7,480 nt of DNA, taken from Patescibacteria group bacterium (lineage in GTDB: Bacteria > Patescibacteriota > Gracilibacteria > UBA1369 > LOWO2-01-FULL-3). The stretch covers positions 1 through 7,480 of the forward strand of contig JAHIRL010000064.1 of NCBI GenBank assembly GCA_018818755.1. The letters run 5' to 3'. The notes beneath the pieces were generated by a model that searched no databases, was not told where the DNA came from, and worked only from the letters and a program-made list of their open reading frames with translations. The number at the start of each line of letters is the position of its first letter. The stretch's first letter is position 1. Shown piece after piece: positions 1 to 5,950 of this stretch. Both the position numbers and the translations under genes were made by a program.

Positions 1-325
1 CGGCTTTTACCTTTAGCGTGATCGTATATGCCCCTGGAGTTTTGTAGGTGTGTAGCACTTCTTTGCCCTCATTTTTATTGCCATCACCAAAATTCCATTC
101 ATAGATTGCCGGATTTTGTTCGTCTTCTGTTACGAATGATTTTGAGCCATCAAGTATTACATTTTTGTTAACTTCAATTGATTCTATCGGAGTAATTTGT
201 GCTTGGATGTAGATGTTTTCCCCTCCGGTATCTTCCGTTTCCGTCGATTGTTCTGCAGATGCGCTTAATGGCAGGCTTAGTAGTATTAGTAAGCTGATTG
301 CTGTGAGTTTCAGTGAAAGTTTCAT
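1..325 (-). CDS. Secreted PKD-domain protein, N-terminal part (3' end beyond left edge)
   Basis: The frame opens at the ATG at 325-323 and stays open to the left edge (108 codons plus one base), so only the N-terminus is seen. Residues 1-24 form a classic Sec signal peptide: basic start MKLSLK, a Leu/Ile-rich core, and an ASA cleavage site before Glu25. A short acidic Thr/Glu linker follows. Residues of about 40-108 match a PKD (polycystic kidney disease) fold: DGSKS at 59-63, the hallmark YEWNFGDG at 75-82, and HTYKTPGAYTITLKV at 92-106. PKD domains are extracellular beta-sandwich modules for adhesion or spacing in surface proteins. The missing C-terminus would decide whether it is an adhesin, an enzyme with a PKD module or an anchored protein. 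It is divergent from another secreted Ig/Fn3 protein. No Shine-Dalgarno sequence and no convincing promoter are visible upstream. Confidence 0.85.
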   Translation of the reverse strand, partial: MKLSLKLTAISLLILLSLPLSASAEQSTETEDTGGENIYIQAQITPIESIEVNKNVILDGSKSFVTEDEQNPAIYEWNFGDGNKNEGKEVLHTYKTPGAYTITLKVKA

Positions 326-341
326 ATATATTTGTTAAGCA

Positions 342-356
342 TTGCTAGGGTAGCAA
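342..356. promoter_or_regulatory. 15-bp perfect dyad, operator or leader hairpin candidate
   Basis: TTGCTA-GGG-TAGCAA is a perfect 6-bp inverted repeat around a 3-bp centre. It lies 16 bp upstream of the PKD gene's start codon, in the 146-bp region between two divergent secreted-protein genes. It could be an operator, or a small hairpin in the PKD gene's 5' leader. No T-run follows on either strand, so it does not look like a terminator. The function is inferred only from symmetry and position. Confidence 0.3.
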
Positions 357-418
357 ATATTTTGAGCTTTTACTATGACTCTTGGGCTTGTAAGGTTGTT
401 AGCTATTTTTATTTGTTC

Positions 419-447
419 TTGAAAAAATTCTGTTTTTGCGCTATAAT
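419..447 (+). promoter_or_regulatory. Sigma70-type promoter for the Ig/Fn3 surface protein gene
   Basis: The -35 element TTGAAA (419-424) and a perfect -10 element TATAAT (442-447) are separated by exactly 17 bp. The expected start of transcription is near 454, which leaves a leader of only about 18 nt before the ATG at 472. That AT-rich leader contains no Shine-Dalgarno sequence. This is the best-formed promoter in the window and suggests housekeeping-type expression of the surface protein. Confidence 0.75.
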
Positions 448-471
448 AACTTGATATTTTGATTAAATTAT

Positions 472-2277
472 ATGAAAAGATTATTTCTTTCACTGTGTGG
501 TTTCTTGCTTTTGTTGGCTTTGTCCAATTTTGCAAGTGCTTCCGGTTATAGTTCTTTGACTCCCGAAGAACAGATTGTTGATGTTGATGAAAGTGCAATT
601 GTCTCTGTTTCTTTGTTTGATACTTCCGGTTTGCCTGTTAGGGGTCATGAGCTTAAGTTGGTGGCAAGTTCGGATGATGTTGTAATTAGTGACTATTCCG
701 GGAAATATACTGATGATGATGGTTTTGTGAGTTTTCTTGTTGATTCTCGAAGTGAAGGAATTGTTTCTTTAAATGCTTTGGATTTGACCAGTAATACCAT
801 TTTGCCAGGAAGTGCCAAGGTGGCTTTTTATGATTATGATGGGTCTTATGTTGAGAGTACGCAATTCCCCGATGATTTTTCTTATGCGGCGGCTCGAGAT
901 GAGTCTGCGGCGGCTGATTACTTGAAATTTGAAAATGGGCCAAATTATCCTGACCCTAATACTGCATTGTCTTTTGATATTGCTGTTTATGATATCTTGG
1001 ATCAAGTAGTTCCTGAGTATGAGGGGACTATTGCTTTTGAGGTGGTGGATGGAAATCCGATTTATGTTGATTTGCCAAATGAATATGATTTCACAACTGA
1101 TGATTTGGGGACTCATACTTTTAGTCTTGCTATAAATTTCTTAGAAGATGGTCGATATACTATTCGGGCTTATGATGTTGAGAATGAAGCCATTTTTGGA
1201 GAGTATTTGTTTTTGGTGGGTGATCCTGAAGATGTGTCTGGTTCCGGAATCATAATTACAAATCCGGTTGATGGTACTTATAGTAATAGTGTTCAGCAGA
1301 TTAGCGGGACTGCTCCTTCTTCTATCAACCTAACTATTTTTGATAATGAAGTGCCTTTGGTGACTTTGTGGGTAGGAAATTCCGGTGAATTTGATTTTAC
1401 CACTGATCCCCTTTCGGATGGTTTGCATAGGATTTATGCGGCTGAGGTAAACGAGATTGGTACTATTGTGCAGGCTAGTGAGACTGTGGAGCTTAATATT
1501 GATACTGTTGCTTCTGCAATCTCCAGTGTGGTTTTGGAGCCAGGTTCTACCGTGGGCTCTGGTGATGCTGTTACTGCAAAGGTTTATGTGGATGGTGAGC
1601 TTAGTAGTGGTCAATTGTTTATGAATCAGAATATTTACGATTTGGTGGATAGTGGAGCTGGGTACTATATGGTTGAAATGACTGCACCTTTGAATGATGG
1701 GCAATATCCTATTGATGTTACTATTTATGATGATTTGGAGAACGAAACTACCGCAAGTGGGATTGTGACTTTGACTGTTATGGGGCAGGAGCCTGTGGAT
1801 GTTGGCTTGAGTGATGTGAGTGGTTTGAGGGCTAGAGGGGAGGATCAAAGAGTTATTTTGGCTTGGAGTCCTGTGGTGGGTGCAAATGAAATTTCGAATT
1901 ATCGTGTTTATTATGGATTAGGACCAAACGAGCTTTATGATGCTGTGGATACTTATACGAATGGAACTGATTGGTATATTCCAAATTTAATGAATGGGGT
2001 TGAATATTATTTTGCGGTGATTGCTGTGGATGTTTATGGAAATACAAGCGAACACTTTAGTAATATTGTTTCTACAATTCCTATGGCACCTGCGCCTGTA
2101 GTTGTTGAGTCCGAGCCGGTTGATGTTGTGAATGGTCTTGGTGGTGGTGATAATTTTGAGGATATGGAGGCGGATGTGAGCGATTCAGGGCCCGGTTTGA
2201 ACTTGCTTATTGCTATTGGATTCTTTGGTGGGCTTTATTATTCTTCTGTGAGAAAGAAACGGGAAAGTTTGGTTTAG
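472..2277 (+). CDS. Secreted Ig-like/fibronectin type III surface protein with C-terminal membrane anchor
   Basis: A 601-aa acidic protein. Residues 1-23 form a Sec signal peptide with cleavage after A21-S-A23. Four beta-rich Ig-like modules follow: about 26-120, resembling intimin/invasin (Big_1-like) with a TDDDGFVSF strand; about 160-250; about 258-345; and about 346-437. A fibronectin type III domain spans about 440-537, with YRVYYG at 477-482 and GVEYYFAVIAVD at 509-520. After an acidic, Gly-rich linker the protein ends in a three-part tail: SGPG at 572-575, a hydrophobic helix at about 576-593, and RKKR at 594-597. Such tails retain proteins in the membrane, and some are cut by sortase-like enzymes. 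No catalytic domain is seen, so adhesion or an S-layer-like role is inferred. The only Cys (C9) lies within the signal core and is not a lipobox. The start is supported by the signal peptide and a promoter at 419-447. No LPXTG motif is present. Confidence 0.87.
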   Translation: MKRLFLSLCGFLLLLALSNFASASGYSSLTPEEQIVDVDESAIVSVSLFDTSGLPVRGHELKLVASSDDVVISDYSGKYTDDDGFVSFLVDSRSEGIVSLNALDLTSNTILPGSAKVAFYDYDGSYVESTQFPDDFSYAAARDESAAADYLKFENGPNYPDPNTALSFDIAVYDILDQVVPEYEGTIAFEVVDGNPIYVDLPNEYDFTTDDLGTHTFSLAINFLEDGRYTIRAYDVENEAIFGEYLFLVGDPEDVSGSGIIITNPVDGTYSNSVQQISGTAPSSINLTIFDNEVPLVTLWVGNSGEFDFTTDPLSDGLHRIYAAEVNEIGTIVQASETVELNIDTVASAISSVVLEPGSTVGSGDAVTAKVYVDGELSSGQLFMNQNIYDLVDSGAGYYMVEMTAPLNDGQYPIDVTIYDDLENETTASGIVTLTVMGQEPVDVGLSDVSGLRARGEDQRVILAWSPVVGANEISNYRVYYGLGPNELYDAVDTYTNGTDWYIPNLMNGVEYYFAVIAVDVYGNTSEHFSNIVSTIPMAPAPVVVESEPVDVVNGLGGGDNFEDMEADVSDSGPGLNLLIAIGFFGGLYYSSVRKKRESLV

Positions 2278-2306
2278 TTTTTTAATTTTTAGCTGGGGCT
2301 TTTTTT

Positions 2307-2315
2307 TGCTAGAAT
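2307..2315 (+). promoter_or_regulatory. Extended -10 promoter candidate for yggT-cysS
   Basis: TGC followed by TAGAAT (-10 at 2310-2315, five of six matches to TATAAT) forms an extended -10 element. The -35 region about 17 bp upstream (TTTTAG) is poor, as is usual for extended -10 promoters. Transcription would start near 2322, giving a leader of about 16 nt before the ATG at 2338. The gap between the surface gene and yggT is only 60 bp and holds no strong terminator, so read-through from upstream is also possible. Confidence 0.45.
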
Positions 2316-2337
2316 GCTTTTGATCTAAATTTTTCTT

Positions 2338-2628
2338 ATGGATAAGATTGTATTTTTGAATTTTACAGCTACCTTTTTGGTTTGGTTTCGGGATCTTGTG
2401 ACAATTTTTATTGTGATGAGGGTGATTATTTCTTGGTTTAGGATGGGGCAGATGTCTGCGCCTAGTCGTTTTACTATGTTTGTTTTTGGAGCAACCGAGC
2501 CTATGATGAATTTGGTGCGAAAGCTTCCTCATCGTATTGGAATGATCGATCTATCTCCTCTTATCATTCTTTTTGGAATTGATATTTTGGTGCGATTTGC
2601 TTTGACCGGTCTGGCTTACCTAGCTTAA
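2338..2628 (+). CDS. yggT: YggT-family integral membrane protein
   Basis: A 96-aa protein with the YggT (YlmG/CCB3) family layout. A first hydrophobic helix (about 8-31) runs into the family signature R28-V-I-I-S32-W33-F. A polar loop carries T53-E-P, R61-K-L-P and G68-M-I-D-L-S-P74. A second membrane helix (about 74-95) follows. Most bacterial YggT proteins are one such repeat of about 90-100 aa or two in tandem, so this is a single-repeat, full-length member. The biochemical function of the family is not settled. Relatives are linked to cell-division gene clusters, membrane or thylakoid protein assembly and osmotic tolerance. The stop is 2 bp from the cysS start, indicating co-transcription. 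No Shine-Dalgarno sequence precedes the ATG, and the upstream leader is AT-rich. Confidence 0.82.
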   Translation: MDKIVFLNFTATFLVWFRDLVTIFIVMRVIISWFRMGQMSAPSRFTMFVFGATEPMMNLVRKLPHRIGMIDLSPLIILFGIDILVRFALTGLAYLA

Positions 2629-2630
2629 TT

Positions 2631-3992
2631 ATGAAAATTTACGATTCATCCAGGTGTGAGCGAGTTGATTTTGAGCCAATTGAAGAGGGCAAGGTTTCTA
2701 TGTATATTTGTGGACCAACTGTCTATGATCATGCTCATTTGGGGCATGGGAGGAGCGCAGTGGCCTTTGATGTGATTCGTAAGTATCTTGAATATAAATA
2801 CGGGGAGGGCAATGTGACTTTTGTTTCAAACTATACGGATATTGACGATAAAATGATAAATCGAGCGAGGGAGGATGGGATAAGTGTTAGCGAGTTGGCG
2901 GCAAAGATTATTCCCAGTGTGGAGGAGGATTATGCTTCTTTGGGCGTGGCTAAGCCAGAAATTCAACCCAGGGCTACAGATCATATTGCAGAGATTTTGG
3001 AGATGGTGGAGATGCTTGAGGATAAGGGGTATACCTATGTTTTGGATGATGGTGTTTATTTTGATATTAGGAAATTTGAGGATTATGGGAAATTTTCAAA
3101 ACAGATTTTGGAGGATTTAAAAATGGGGGCGAGGGTTTCCGTGAATGAGGCTAAGAAGAACCCATATGACTTTGTTTTGTGGAAGTTGCGGAAAGATGGT
3201 GAGGATGATTTTTGGGCGAGTAAATGGGGAGATGGTCGACCAGGTTGGCATATTGAGTGTAGTGCGATGACTTGGAAGCATTTGGGCGAGAAATTTGATA
3301 TTCATGGAGGAGGCTTGGATTTGAAGTTTCCGCATCATGAGTGCGAAGTGGCGCAAAGTAAGGCCTGTTTTGGGTCAGATTCTTTTGCGAAATATTGGTT
3401 ACATAATGGTTTTATACAAGTGGATGATGAGAAAATGAGTAAGAGTTTGGGAAATTTTTTTACCTTGAAGGATATTTTTAAGAAATATGATCCGCAAGTT
3501 GTGAGGATGATGTTTTTGCAGACTCATTATAGAAATCCTATTAATTTTAGCGATGAGTTGTTGGAGCAGGCGAAGGCCGGGCTTGCGAGAATCCATGATT
3601 TAGTGAGGCGCTTGAGGAAAATCGAGAGTGGTGAATTTGACGATTTTGCTGGGTATCGTAAGGAGTTCGAGAAGGCTTTGGATAATGATTTTGATACTTC
3701 TGGAGCACTTGCGGCAGTTTTTGATATGGTAAAGGTGGTAAATACAAAAATTGCCGATGTTGATGTGGATAAGGTTTTGCATGTTTTTGAAGATATGGAT
3801 AAAGTGCTTGGGGTTATTTTCCCTTCTGATTCCGGTGATGTGGATGTGGATGTAGAGGCTTTAATTGTTGAGCGTGAACAAGCTAGGGCTAATAAGGACT
3901 TTGCTACTTCGGATAGAATCCGTGATGAGCTTAAAACAAAGGGAATTGAGCTTGAGGATGGGCCAAACGGAACTATTTGGAAAAAAATTTAG
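2631..3992 (+). CDS. cysS: Cysteinyl-tRNA synthetase
   Basis: A 453-aa class I aminoacyl-tRNA synthetase that ligates cysteine to tRNA-Cys in the cytoplasm using ATP. It is near the usual family length (E. coli 461). Signatures seen in order: YICGPTVYDH at 25-34; the HIGH-type motif H36-L-G-H39 followed by G-R; YTDIDDK at 68-74; GRPGWHIECS at 202-211; HGGGLDLKFPHHE at 225-237; and KMSKSLGNFFT at 268-278. The four expected zinc ligands that select cysteine are present as C27, C210, H235 and E239. The C-terminal third is the helical DALR-type anticodon-stem region, and the protein ends in the usual EDGPNGTIWK. Two acidic Asp-Val runs (376-380 and 403-408) lie in this region. It is second in a yggT-cysS unit. 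Its TAG stop overlaps the stop of convergent murC. Confidence 0.97.
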   Translation: MKIYDSSRCERVDFEPIEEGKVSMYICGPTVYDHAHLGHGRSAVAFDVIRKYLEYKYGEGNVTFVSNYTDIDDKMINRAREDGISVSELAAKIIPSVEEDYASLGVAKPEIQPRATDHIAEILEMVEMLEDKGYTYVLDDGVYFDIRKFEDYGKFSKQILEDLKMGARVSVNEAKKNPYDFVLWKLRKDGEDDFWASKWGDGRPGWHIECSAMTWKHLGEKFDIHGGGLDLKFPHHECEVAQSKACFGSDSFAKYWLHNGFIQVDDEKMSKSLGNFFTLKDIFKKYDPQVVRMMFLQTHYRNPINFSDELLEQAKAGLARIHDLVRRLRKIESGEFDDFAGYRKEFEKALDNDFDTSGALAAVFDMVKVVNTKIADVDVDKVLHVFEDMDKVLGVIFPSDSGDVDVDVEALIVEREQARANKDFATSDRIRDELKTKGIELEDGPNGTIWKKI

Positions 3993-5275
3993 AGCATCTT
4001 GTAGATGTTTTCTATGTCGCCGGCTCCCATTGTTACGATGATGTCGTAGTTTTTGTGGTTTTCTTTGATGAAGGCGGCTGTGTTTTTTAGTCCTTGGCCG
4101 TAGCTGGCTTTGGGGCCTATTTCTTTTACCAAATCTTCAGGGCTGATACTTTTGATGTCTGCCTTGCTATCACGGACTTCGTAGATATTGGGGATTATTA
4201 CTTGGTCAGCATCTTTGAATGATTTTCCAAAATCTTTGAGGAAAAATCTGGTGCGGGAGTATTGGTGAGGCTGATAGATGCAGAGGACTTTCTTTTTGCC
4301 GTATTTTTCTCGAATAGCCTTGAGTGTGGCTTTTATCTCTGTGGGGTGATGTCCGTAGTCGTCGATTATTGTTGCACCAATTCCTTTGACTTTTTTTATC
4401 TCAAATCTTCGCCAGCTTCCGCGGTATGTACTGATACTTTTTTGGATTGTTTCTGGATCGACATTTAGAAGAATGGCTGCGGTTGCTGCGAAAGCGGCAT
4501 TGTCCAGGTTGAAATCTCCGGGAATTTTTGGTTTGAGTTGTATCTTGAGGCTGGTTAGGTCTTTTTTTCTTTCTATTGGAATAATCTGTGCTTTTGCGCC
4601 TTTTACTGCTTTGAGAGTGTTTTTGTCCTTTGGGTTTATGATTATTGCTCCATTTTTTGGAATCTTTTGGGCTAGATTTTTAAAGGCTTGGATATAGGCT
4701 TTTTCGGTCTTGTAGTGGTCGAGGTGGTCTGCCTCTACATTGGTGATTACGAGGATGTTTGGGTGTAGGTAGCTAAATGAGTTTTTGTATTCGCAGGCTT
4801 CGATAATCAAATACTGACTCTCCCCCACCCTGAAATTTTCATTATTGAATTCTGGAATTTTTGTACCAATTACAACTGTTGGGTCTAATTTTGATTTTGT
4901 AAGAATATTGCTTAACATTGCTGTTGTGGTGGATTTTCCGTGTGTTCCGGCTATGGCTATTGTGTAATAGCTTTTGGTTAATTCCCCTAGTGCTTGCGGA
5001 TATGTGAGGCTTGGAATTTTTGTTTGGAGTTCGGGATTATTGCTTGGGATTGCTGGTGAATAGATTATTAAATCAGTATCCTTTGGGATGTTTTTTATTG
5101 CATGGGTGTAGGAAATTTTGATTCCTTTTTTCTTAAGGTTTTCTGTTAGATCGGATTTTACATTGTCGGATCCGCTAATTGTTTTGCCCTTCTTTTGTAG
5201 AATTTGTGCAATGCTAGAGGTTCCAATCCCCCCTATTCCCACAAAATGAATTGATGCGGCTTTTTCGATGTTCAT
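3989..5275 (-). CDS. murC: UDP-N-acetylmuramate--L-alanine ligase
   Basis: A 428-aa cytoplasmic Mur ligase that adds L-Ala to UDP-MurNAc with ATP, the first step of the peptidoglycan stem peptide. N-terminal Rossmann domain: GIGGIG at 13-18, SGSD at 34-37 and YSPAIP at 72-77. Central ATPase domain: P-loop GTHGKSTT at 110-117, EACEYKNSF at 159-167 and NVEADHLDHY at 179-188. C-terminal domain: RRFE at 289-292, DDYGHHPTEI at 305-314 (typical of MurC), QPHQYSRTR at 335-343 and MGAGDI at 416-421. It is shorter than E. coli MurC (491 aa) but complete. The usual GxHN motif reads GDFN (253-256), with His replaced by Phe and the Asn kept. Mpl is less likely because of the DDYGHHPTE block. The ATG start gives an intact first strand. 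It is divergent from an FtsB/DivIC-like gene and convergent with cysS. Confidence 0.95.
   Translation of the reverse strand: MNIEKAASIHFVGIGGIGTSSIAQILQKKGKTISGSDNVKSDLTENLKKKGIKISYTHAIKNIPKDTDLIIYSPAIPSNNPELQTKIPSLTYPQALGELTKSYYTIAIAGTHGKSTTTAMLSNILTKSKLDPTVVIGTKIPEFNNENFRVGESQYLIIEACEYKNSFSYLHPNILVITNVEADHLDHYKTEKAYIQAFKNLAQKIPKNGAIIINPKDKNTLKAVKGAKAQIIPIERKKDLTSLKIQLKPKIPGDFNLDNAAFAATAAILLNVDPETIQKSISTYRGSWRRFEIKKVKGIGATIIDDYGHHPTEIKATLKAIREKYGKKKVLCIYQPHQYSRTRFFLKDFGKSFKDADQVIIPNIYEVRDSKADIKSISPEDLVKEIGPKASYGQGLKNTAAFIKENHKNYDIIVTMGAGDIENIYKML
3991..4014 (+). terminator. Candidate cysS terminator hairpin inside the 3' end of murC
   Basis: Read as plus-strand RNA, AGAGCATCT (3991-3999) and AGATGTTTT (4003-4011) form a 9-bp stem with a TGT loop. 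Two of the pairs are G-U, and the 3' side is T-rich. The stem begins within the cysS stop codon and lies wholly within murC coding sequence. On the minus strand the G-U pairs become A-C mismatches and only a 5-bp core remains, so any effect should be on cysS mRNA only. The stem is AT-rich and the T-run is short, so this is tentative. Confidence 0.3.
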
Positions 5276-5281
5276 ATCTTG

Positions 5282-5310
5282 ATTTTAGCTGATTTGTTGT
5301 GGAAAATAAA
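5282..5310 (-). promoter_or_regulatory. Putative murC promoter with leaderless geometry
   Basis: On the minus strand, TAAAAT (5287 to 5282) is a good -10 element (five of six). A weak -35 (TTTATT, 5310 to 5305) lies 17 bp upstream. Only 6 nt separate the -10 box from the murC ATG at 5275, so the predicted transcription start falls on or next to the start codon. Because the -35 is poor, the call depends mainly on the -10 and its position in a 54-bp divergent intergenic region. Confidence 0.35.
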
Positions 5311-5317
5311 CTATGTT
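5289..5317 (+). promoter_or_regulatory. Weak putative promoter for the FtsB/DivIC-like gene
   Basis: TATGTT (5312-5317) resembles a -10 box, with a poor -35 (CTGATT, 5289-5294) at 17-bp spacing. If correct, transcription begins near 5324, only about 6 nt ahead of the ATG at 5330. It overlaps the putative murC promoter on the opposite strand, so the two polymerase sites might compete. Support is weak. Confidence 0.28.
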
Positions 5318-5329
5318 AAGATTTTGCAC

Positions 5330-5722
5330 ATGTCTTCCCATTTTTCAAATACATCCAGCGTGACAAAAATTATTATAATTATTGAGTTTTTGCTTGTTGC
5401 GTATTTGCTTTATTCGCTTACCAAAAATATTTATACGACTTACCAAATTGATAAATATATTGAAACCTTTGAGACTGAAAACATGGCTTTGGAGGTGGAA
5501 AATCTGCAGAAGACTGAGGATTTTCTTTATTTTACTTCACAGGAGTATATCGATAAAATTGCCAAGCAAAATCTGGGTTTAATAAATCCGGGTGAAGAGG
5601 TTTTGATTATTTCTCCGGATGTTTTTGTGGAGGCTGTTGGTAGTGATGAAGACGAGCTTGGTTATGCTGTGTATAGCGAGAAGTCTAATTTGAAAAAATG
5701 GTGGAATTTCTTTTTTGAGTAG
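5330..5722 (+). CDS. FtsB/DivIC-family septum formation protein
   Basis: A 130-aa single-pass membrane protein with the FtsB/DivIC layout. A short N-terminus is followed by a membrane helix (about 13-31), a coiled-coil-like stretch (about 33-65) and a small domain. That domain holds the family signature YIDKIAKQNLGLINPGEEVLII (73-94), which corresponds to the conserved I-x-x-x-A-R-x-x-L-G-h-x-x-P-G-E. In the divisome this family bridges FtsL and FtsQ/DivIB and activates septal peptidoglycan synthesis. An acidic spacer and a tail KKWWNFFF (122-129) follow. I chose the ATG at 5330. The frame extends to a TTG at 5279, but those extra 17 residues are not typical and would overlap the promoter region. 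Adjacent, divergent murC fits a wall and division theme. FtsL is the main alternative, but the LGL-x-x-PGE motif favours FtsB/DivIC. Confidence 0.8.
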   Translation: MSSHFSNTSSVTKIIIIIEFLLVAYLLYSLTKNIYTTYQIDKYIETFETENMALEVENLQKTEDFLYFTSQEYIDKIAKQNLGLINPGEEVLIISPDVFVEAVGSDEDELGYAVYSEKSNLKKWWNFFFE

Positions 5723-5727
5723 AACGA

Positions 5728-5756
5728 TTGACTTAATGGTGCTTTTTTATTATCTT
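5728..5756 (+). promoter_or_regulatory. Promoter for the tRNA pair
   Basis: TTGACT (5728-5733, five of six matches to the -35 consensus) and TATCTT (5751-5756, four of six) are separated by 17 bp. The expected start near 5763 is about 12 nt before the first tRNA. It begins 5 bp after the upstream gene's stop codon, so the tRNAs probably have their own promoter rather than depending on read-through. Confidence 0.5.
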
Positions 5757-5774
5757 TAGTTGGCGAAAAAATGA

Positions 5775-5849
5775 CGCGGGGTGGAGCAGTGGCAGCTCGT
5801 CGGGCTCATAACCCGAAGGTCGGCGGTTCGAATCCGTCCCCCGCAACCA
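5775..5849 (+). tRNA. Initiator tRNA-fMet (CAU)
   Basis: A 75-nt cloverleaf with encoded CCA (5847-5849). Three hallmarks mark it as the initiator. C1 (5775) faces A72 (5845) unpaired, with six GC pairs following. The D stem GAGC/GCTC has A11-U24. The anticodon stem carries three consecutive G-C pairs (5802-5804 with 5812-5814) next to the loop, which P-site selection by the ribosome requires. The anticodon CAT is at 5807-5809. The T loop is TTCGAAT (5827-5833), and its stem has one G-U pair. The sequence closely resembles bacterial fMet tRNAs, with a short 7-nt D loop. Confidence 0.97.
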
Positions 5850-5873
5850 AAATTGTTTTTCGTAGTAAACTGT

Positions 5874-5950
5874 GGCAGGGTAGCTCAGTTGGTGAGAGCG
5901 CAGGATTCATAACCCTGAGGTCGGCAGTTCGAATCTGCCTCCTGCTACCA
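5874..5950 (+). tRNA. tRNA-Met (CAU), elongator type
   Basis: A 77-nt cloverleaf with encoded CCA (5948-5950), 24 nt after the initiator tRNA and probably in the same transcript. The anticodon CAT is at 5908-5910 in loop TTCATAA. The acceptor stem is fully paired with G-U at 1-72 and 7-66. The D stem is GCTC/GAGC, with the pyrimidine-11/purine-24 pair of elongators. The T arm GGCAG/CTGCC is perfect. The last anticodon-stem pair (31-39, positions 5905 and 5913) is an A-C mismatch. G2-C71, C3-G70 and A73 fit methionine identity. A lysidine-modified tRNA-Ile (CAU) is the alternative and cannot be fully excluded. The last 6 nt overlap the 3' end of ung on the other strand. Confidence 0.93.

Noticed and set aside
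308..318. TTTCA-G-TGAAA palindrome near the PKD gene start
   Set aside because: The 1-nt centre and location in signal-peptide codons make chance the likely cause.
326..356. TTGCTA-17-AAATAT as a promoter for the PKD gene on the minus strand
   Set aside because: The -10 would end 2 nt before the ATG, placing the transcript start inside the gene, and AAATAT is a poor match.
496..500. Cys9 of the surface protein as a lipoprotein attachment site
   Set aside because: It lies early in the hydrophobic core without an L-x-[AGS]-C lipobox at the end of the signal; an ASA site fits better.
686..1848. Several 85-172 codon minus-strand frames opposite the surface protein gene
   Set aside because: They are shadows of the skewed coding sequence: His/Ile/Asn/Ser-rich translations with no domain, start context or promoter.
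2285..2308. Possible terminator after the surface protein gene (AGC-TGGG-GCT followed by eight T)
   Set aside because: The stem is only 3 bp. The T-run is suggestive, but the hairpin is too weak to call.
5279..5329. TTG at 5279 as the start of the FtsB/DivIC-like protein
   Set aside because: It would add 17 residues with no family support and consume the divergent promoter spacer. The ATG at 5330 leads directly into a normal short N-terminus and membrane helix.
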